From: a virus
Reading direction: 5' to 3' (one strand)
DNA length: 45,996 bases
IMG/VR virus record: IMGVR_UViG_3300025122_000030
Coordinates: 1 to 45,996 of that record
Part shown: one piece after another, positions 44,401 through 45,996 of the stretch
Position numbering within the stretch: position 1 is the first letter of the stretch
How the letters are laid out: each line of letters opens with the position of its first letter
Made by a program: the position numbers and the translations under genes
The notes under the pieces: generated by a model
Database searches by the model: none
What the model was told of the DNA's origin: nothing
The model's input: the letters and a program-made list of their open reading frames with translations, nothing else

Positions 44401-45302
44401 ATGCAATCCGACTTTTCCTTAATCAGAATCAATAGGCGACGAATATCCGGAGTTGCTGCAACAAGAGCCTCCATTCCCGCATATATAACCTCCTCGTCTG
44501 CAACCCATTTATTTGTCTCCACATTTGAAAGTCGGTCAGCCTGGGGAAGCTTGCCCGGGGGGTACTTGGCTAGCTCTTCATCGGACAAGCCGGGGAGGTT
44601 GCCCGGGGGCCCGGTGGTATATTTTGCTTGAGCGGGGGCACATTCGGGCCGGTCTGTGCATTCTTCAAGCGCGGATCCCCACCCCTGCTCGCCGGCGAAT
44701 GAGGCCATCTGCTCTCCAGCCTCTTTGCCCGAGACGCCCACCGTGTAAGGCCACCAGCGCAGGGGGCCCTCACTGGCCTTGCGAGAGGCCTCGACCGTGT
44801 TCTTGAGCCATGTGGCCTTTTTTATTACAGCTAAATCTGTAAGAACCTGTTTATCATCACCTGCAGGATTTTCAATAAATTCGCTAATTTGTTCAACATC
44901 TTCTGCAGTAATAGCGACGGGAGCGGTATTCGCCGGGCCGGCCTTGACATAGGGGATCTGGGCGCCTGGGGCCGTAGTAACGCGCGGTGTCGTGAAAAGA
45001 TCGCTGATGAGTTCAACCCCCTCTTTAAATTGCTTAAGTTGCCACTCCGGCGCGCTGGTATCCGCGACTAGAACTAATGCAAGATTAAACTCGTCCTTAC
45101 TGCTTAGCTGTGTTAGCTTTTGCCATAGCTCGCTAGTGAGGATGGGTCGCAGGGCGCTGTCTAATTCAGTATAAGCTGCCTTCGCGGCTTGAGCGCAGGG
45201 CAACATTTTTTGCAAAGCATCGTCGGAAGCTTGCGATACGTCATCTCCGACTTCCGCCATTAAGCGAACTTGGTCAGGGCTTAGATTTTTTCTTCCAGCC
45301 AT
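41430..45302 (-). CDS. Giant baseplate hub/tail-like structural protein, 1290 aa
   Basis: Starts MAGRKNLSPDQVRLMAEV. Residues 1-420 and 1225-1290 are GC-rich, Ala/Gly/Pro/Thr-rich and low-complexity; residues 450-1200 are AT-rich with ordinary composition. Near the C terminus LTNFGIGGYYMIYRSEHLFG, then TRVFAKWVAEL, resembles the G-G-Y-Y-x-(V/I)-x-x-x-x-H then T-x-x-x-x-x-W ending of baseplate hub proteins. The central region contains a coiled coil around 745-800. Position next to the LysM-type baseplate gene supports a tail role. Its precise equivalent (gp27- or gpD-type) is not settled. Confidence 0.6.
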   Translation of the reverse strand: MAGRKNLSPDQVRLMAEVGDDVSQASDDALQKMLPCAQAAKAAYTELDSALRPILTSELWQKLTQLSSKDEFNLALVLVADTSAPEWQLKQFKEGVELISDLFTTPRVTTAPGAQIPYVKAGPANTAPVAITAEDVEQISEFIENPAGDDKQVLTDLAVIKKATWLKNTVEASRKASEGPLRWWPYTVGVSGKEAGEQMASFAGEQGWGSALEECTDRPECAPAQAKYTTGPPGNLPGLSDEELAKYPPGKLPQADRLSNVETNKWVADEEVIYAGMEALVAATPDIRRLLILIKEKSDCIVEAGKEFVEKQHKRVQELVDALGGELAGCAETGTETAATTTEQPIKQFLAGALGAHAIFGLGAAQGTKSAKGASKGCKGLQALDFPELTPSAIEKALAAIRDARRPLTLSYSQNKERMLFQEQCYLLSYVGQLAKWKKENLDSPDAPKKGAPQGGQKRLPYKTTETNPDKREANATLLVDGDPFGFLNRLTLDSKMKAFFDISTSELSHLQPMIRLYKINRNEDGTEWQQEIKFESNAGSLWPTKLEDALHKKAKRGFGVGVKDFSFTYEGSNPFAIKKSIKGKLKIFANSFDELLLDRGGWRYADLALKTGGSQKKACSDSKQAQEVYKENEENSKLNFRLKAVVGWAEPKGASASSLAVKDALYNSFVTLNLTPTVHEFELDDMGRVNFIINYLAYIEDYFDQQGFNIFAEAAITEKQIKRKLQVDNFTRNCDDDQLATLKKLHIDAVAAEKSLMLQNLIQSLMTDDNSKIYYLNMPYSEIQAFQSQGPLHTPSTSYSRPLTSSENDARLKTAVTEAMNTLDFREAAASSLPGSTFSAALFVDNPDNYSLGFFYVSDLIDTILHDIGKALEGLPGKIDELAKDKLGTVQIFDPCDLAIEKAKLLNQQIAFKKLRILLGPVEFVDQGSRSTAFFVNFGDIPISVKYFIEWLTERMLKKEETMYSLTKFLNDLFNHLVKEFLNNKSCFKVKINQKIRVNQSVVTSYPETEGEDEITYALGRASDNKENTDYKRCNLGWWKHGDTLGPPFNGSILNISGDRESPAPGAGVESEMNYFVYFAGRTKPTNLMTGDKEIDENNGIFHYLLGRDRGLIKDIKLTKTDSKGLAEVRYEQDGWGGLDQLRIQYDAEIECFASPKTFPGCYIYIDPKGFAPNWTADPNDPLNLTNFGIGGYYMIYRSEHLFGAGQASTRVFAKWVAELDPKQQEKPAPKKEGAKCTTYGDHRRSAAGEITAGATITKELATRPPDNVATAAPAPTPTAGSTRLAAGL

Positions 45303-45305
45303 TAA

Positions 45306-45641
45306 TTATGCTCCCAATGCGCTAAGTGCATTTTCAAGGTTAATTGGAATTTCAATTACATCTCCAGGGATAATGTCTGCCTCTGTGAGGGTACCATTAT
45401 ACCATGCGATTACCCACCAAAATCTTACATCATTATAATATTGATTTGCCAATTTATAAAAGCGATCTCCATATTTCCAAATGTGGGTATTTGTTACTAA
45501 GGCTGCACGTTGAGCCACGGTAGGATTATGCATCATAGGCGTTTCGTATTGGCGAATGTTCCTGAGATCTCGTCCTTTTCTCAAGAAACTATAATATTCG
45601 CTTGAATTATTAAGAATGCGGTATTTTGAGTATCTTCCCAT
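45306..45641 (-). CDS. LysM-domain baseplate protein
   Basis: 111 residues. Residues 50-100 form one LysM-like domain: NTHIWKYGDRFYKLANQYYN (G-D-x-x-x-x-I-A-x-x-Y-Y), FWWVIAWYN and IIPGDVIEIPIN (G-D-x-x-x-I-P). In tailed phages such short proteins (gp53-like or gpX-like) join the baseplate or tail completion and bind peptidoglycan. N-terminal Arg/Tyr-rich part unassigned. Sits between the hub gene and the right-edge gene. Confidence 0.75.
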   Translation of the reverse strand: MGRYSKYRILNNSSEYYSFLRKGRDLRNIRQYETPMMHNPTVAQRAALVTNTHIWKYGDRFYKLANQYYNDVRFWWVIAWYNGTLTEADIIPGDVIEIPINLENALSALGA

Positions 45642-45655
45642 TAGTATTATTCCTC

Positions 45656-45996
45656 TTATTCTGTCTCGTCCGGCTCACGAAGATGCTCCGAAACGGTTCG
45701 ATCTAAATATTGCAGCTTATCGGATGATCCGAGTCGCCCTGATTCCGCTGCGCGGTTCACCCTTCTAAAATCGCTGCGGGCCCGCATATTTCCAAACATC
45801 CCCGCATAACGAGCTTCTGCGTTAGCAACGTCTTGTTGTCTCTGTTCTGCTTTTTGCTCGACCTCTCTTTGTTCTGCCTGCGCGCGCGTAAAAGCTTTGG
45901 CATTATCGCTTTCCATCTGTTGAAGTTCTTCGGCGCTTTTACCGGCGGTCACGCTAAGTCCATATGGAAAAGCATCAGTCGAAAAATGTCCCCTTT
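45656..45996 (-). CDS. Partial virion-like protein, 5' end beyond the window
   Basis: The frame ends at 45656 and stays open to the right edge, so the start is outside the window (an inner GTG at 45952 gives 98 residues). The visible part begins FSTDAFPYGLSVTAGKS, similar to the H-x-T-x-x-F-P-Y motif seen in phage tail and baseplate proteins, followed by a Glu/Gln/Arg coiled coil (ELQQMESDNAKAFTRAQAEQ) and an Arg-rich end (NMRARSDFRRVNRAAESGR). Probably a tail or baseplate component. Confidence 0.6.
   Translation of the reverse strand, partial: RGHFSTDAFPYGLSVTAGKSAEELQQMESDNAKAFTRAQAEQREVEQKAEQRQQDVANAEARYAGMFGNMRARSDFRRVNRAAESGRLGSSDKLQYLDRTVSEHLREPDETE

Noticed and set aside
44167-44631. 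154-codon plus-strand open frame
   Set aside because: It lies in the GC-rich part of the hub-like gene, where low stop frequency produces open frames in several reading frames at once.
1-45996. Search for CRISPR arrays, transposases, insertion-sequence ends, integrase or attachment sites
   Set aside because: No regularly spaced repeats, no transposase or recombinase motifs and no terminal inverted repeats were visible; the three tRNAs show no duplicated 3' ends in the window.

Overview
This window is a piece of a large tailed-phage genome, most likely a myovirus of an aquatic bacterium. Evidence for a phage: a replication set (UvsX/RecA-like recombinase, DnaB-like helicase, gp32-like ssDNA-binding protein, FEN-type 5' nuclease, a compact PolA and a full-length DnaE), an amidase endolysin, baseplate-type proteins, three tRNA genes and dozens of tightly overlapping small genes. 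Every gene I can support lies on the minus strand, so transcription runs from right (45996) to left (1). No integrase, repressor, transposase or CRISPR array is visible. The host cannot be named. The promoters match the sigma-70 consensus very closely, so the phage appears to use the host housekeeping polymerase. The tRNAs read AUA, AGA and UUA, all A-ending or AT-rich codons.

Layout from right to left. 45996-40190: a partial virion-like protein, a LysM-type baseplate protein, a 1290-residue baseplate hub-like protein of mosaic base composition, and an unknown 404-residue protein. 40193-33330: replication and recombination (mini-PolA, a diverged tubulin/FtsZ-like protein, ssDNA-binding protein, RecA-like protein, a secreted His/Pro-rich protein, 5' nuclease, helicase). 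33323-28102: class II ribonucleotide reductase, a zinc protein, a GroES-like protein, the endolysin and two genes that may concern sugar-nucleotide chemistry. 28112-23586: DnaE polymerase, a ClpP-like protease, a tiny basic protein and a small protein next to dUTPase. 23589-18191: dUTPase, a ParB-like protein with two DNA methyltransferases, a zinc protein, a thioredoxin-like protein and an IMP dehydrogenase/GMP reductase-like enzyme. 18109-4100: probable virion and assembly genes (acidic protein, second ClpP-like protease, GroEL, a degenerate Dam methylase homologue, a 1249-residue protein with a PcfJ-like domain, an anchored trypsin-like protease, a fibre-like protein, a pol-beta-fold nucleotidyltransferase). 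4098-1: a dense cluster of small accessory genes with glutaredoxin, tRNA-Leu(UAA), tRNA-Arg(UCU), tRNA-Ile(UAU) and a candidate structured RNA.

Working together: dUTPase, class II RNR, IMPDH-like enzyme, thioredoxin and glutaredoxin feed nucleotides to replication; GroEL/GroES, two ClpP-like proteins and a serine protease form an unusually rich protein-folding and proteolysis set; the methyltransferases and ParB-like protein form a DNA-modification module. Control appears to be by many short operons, each opened by a TTGACA-N17-TATAAT/TATATT promoter placed over the 3' end of the preceding gene. In two places the promoter sits inside or against an intrinsic-terminator hairpin. All functional calls are from reading motifs by eye; no database search was run.
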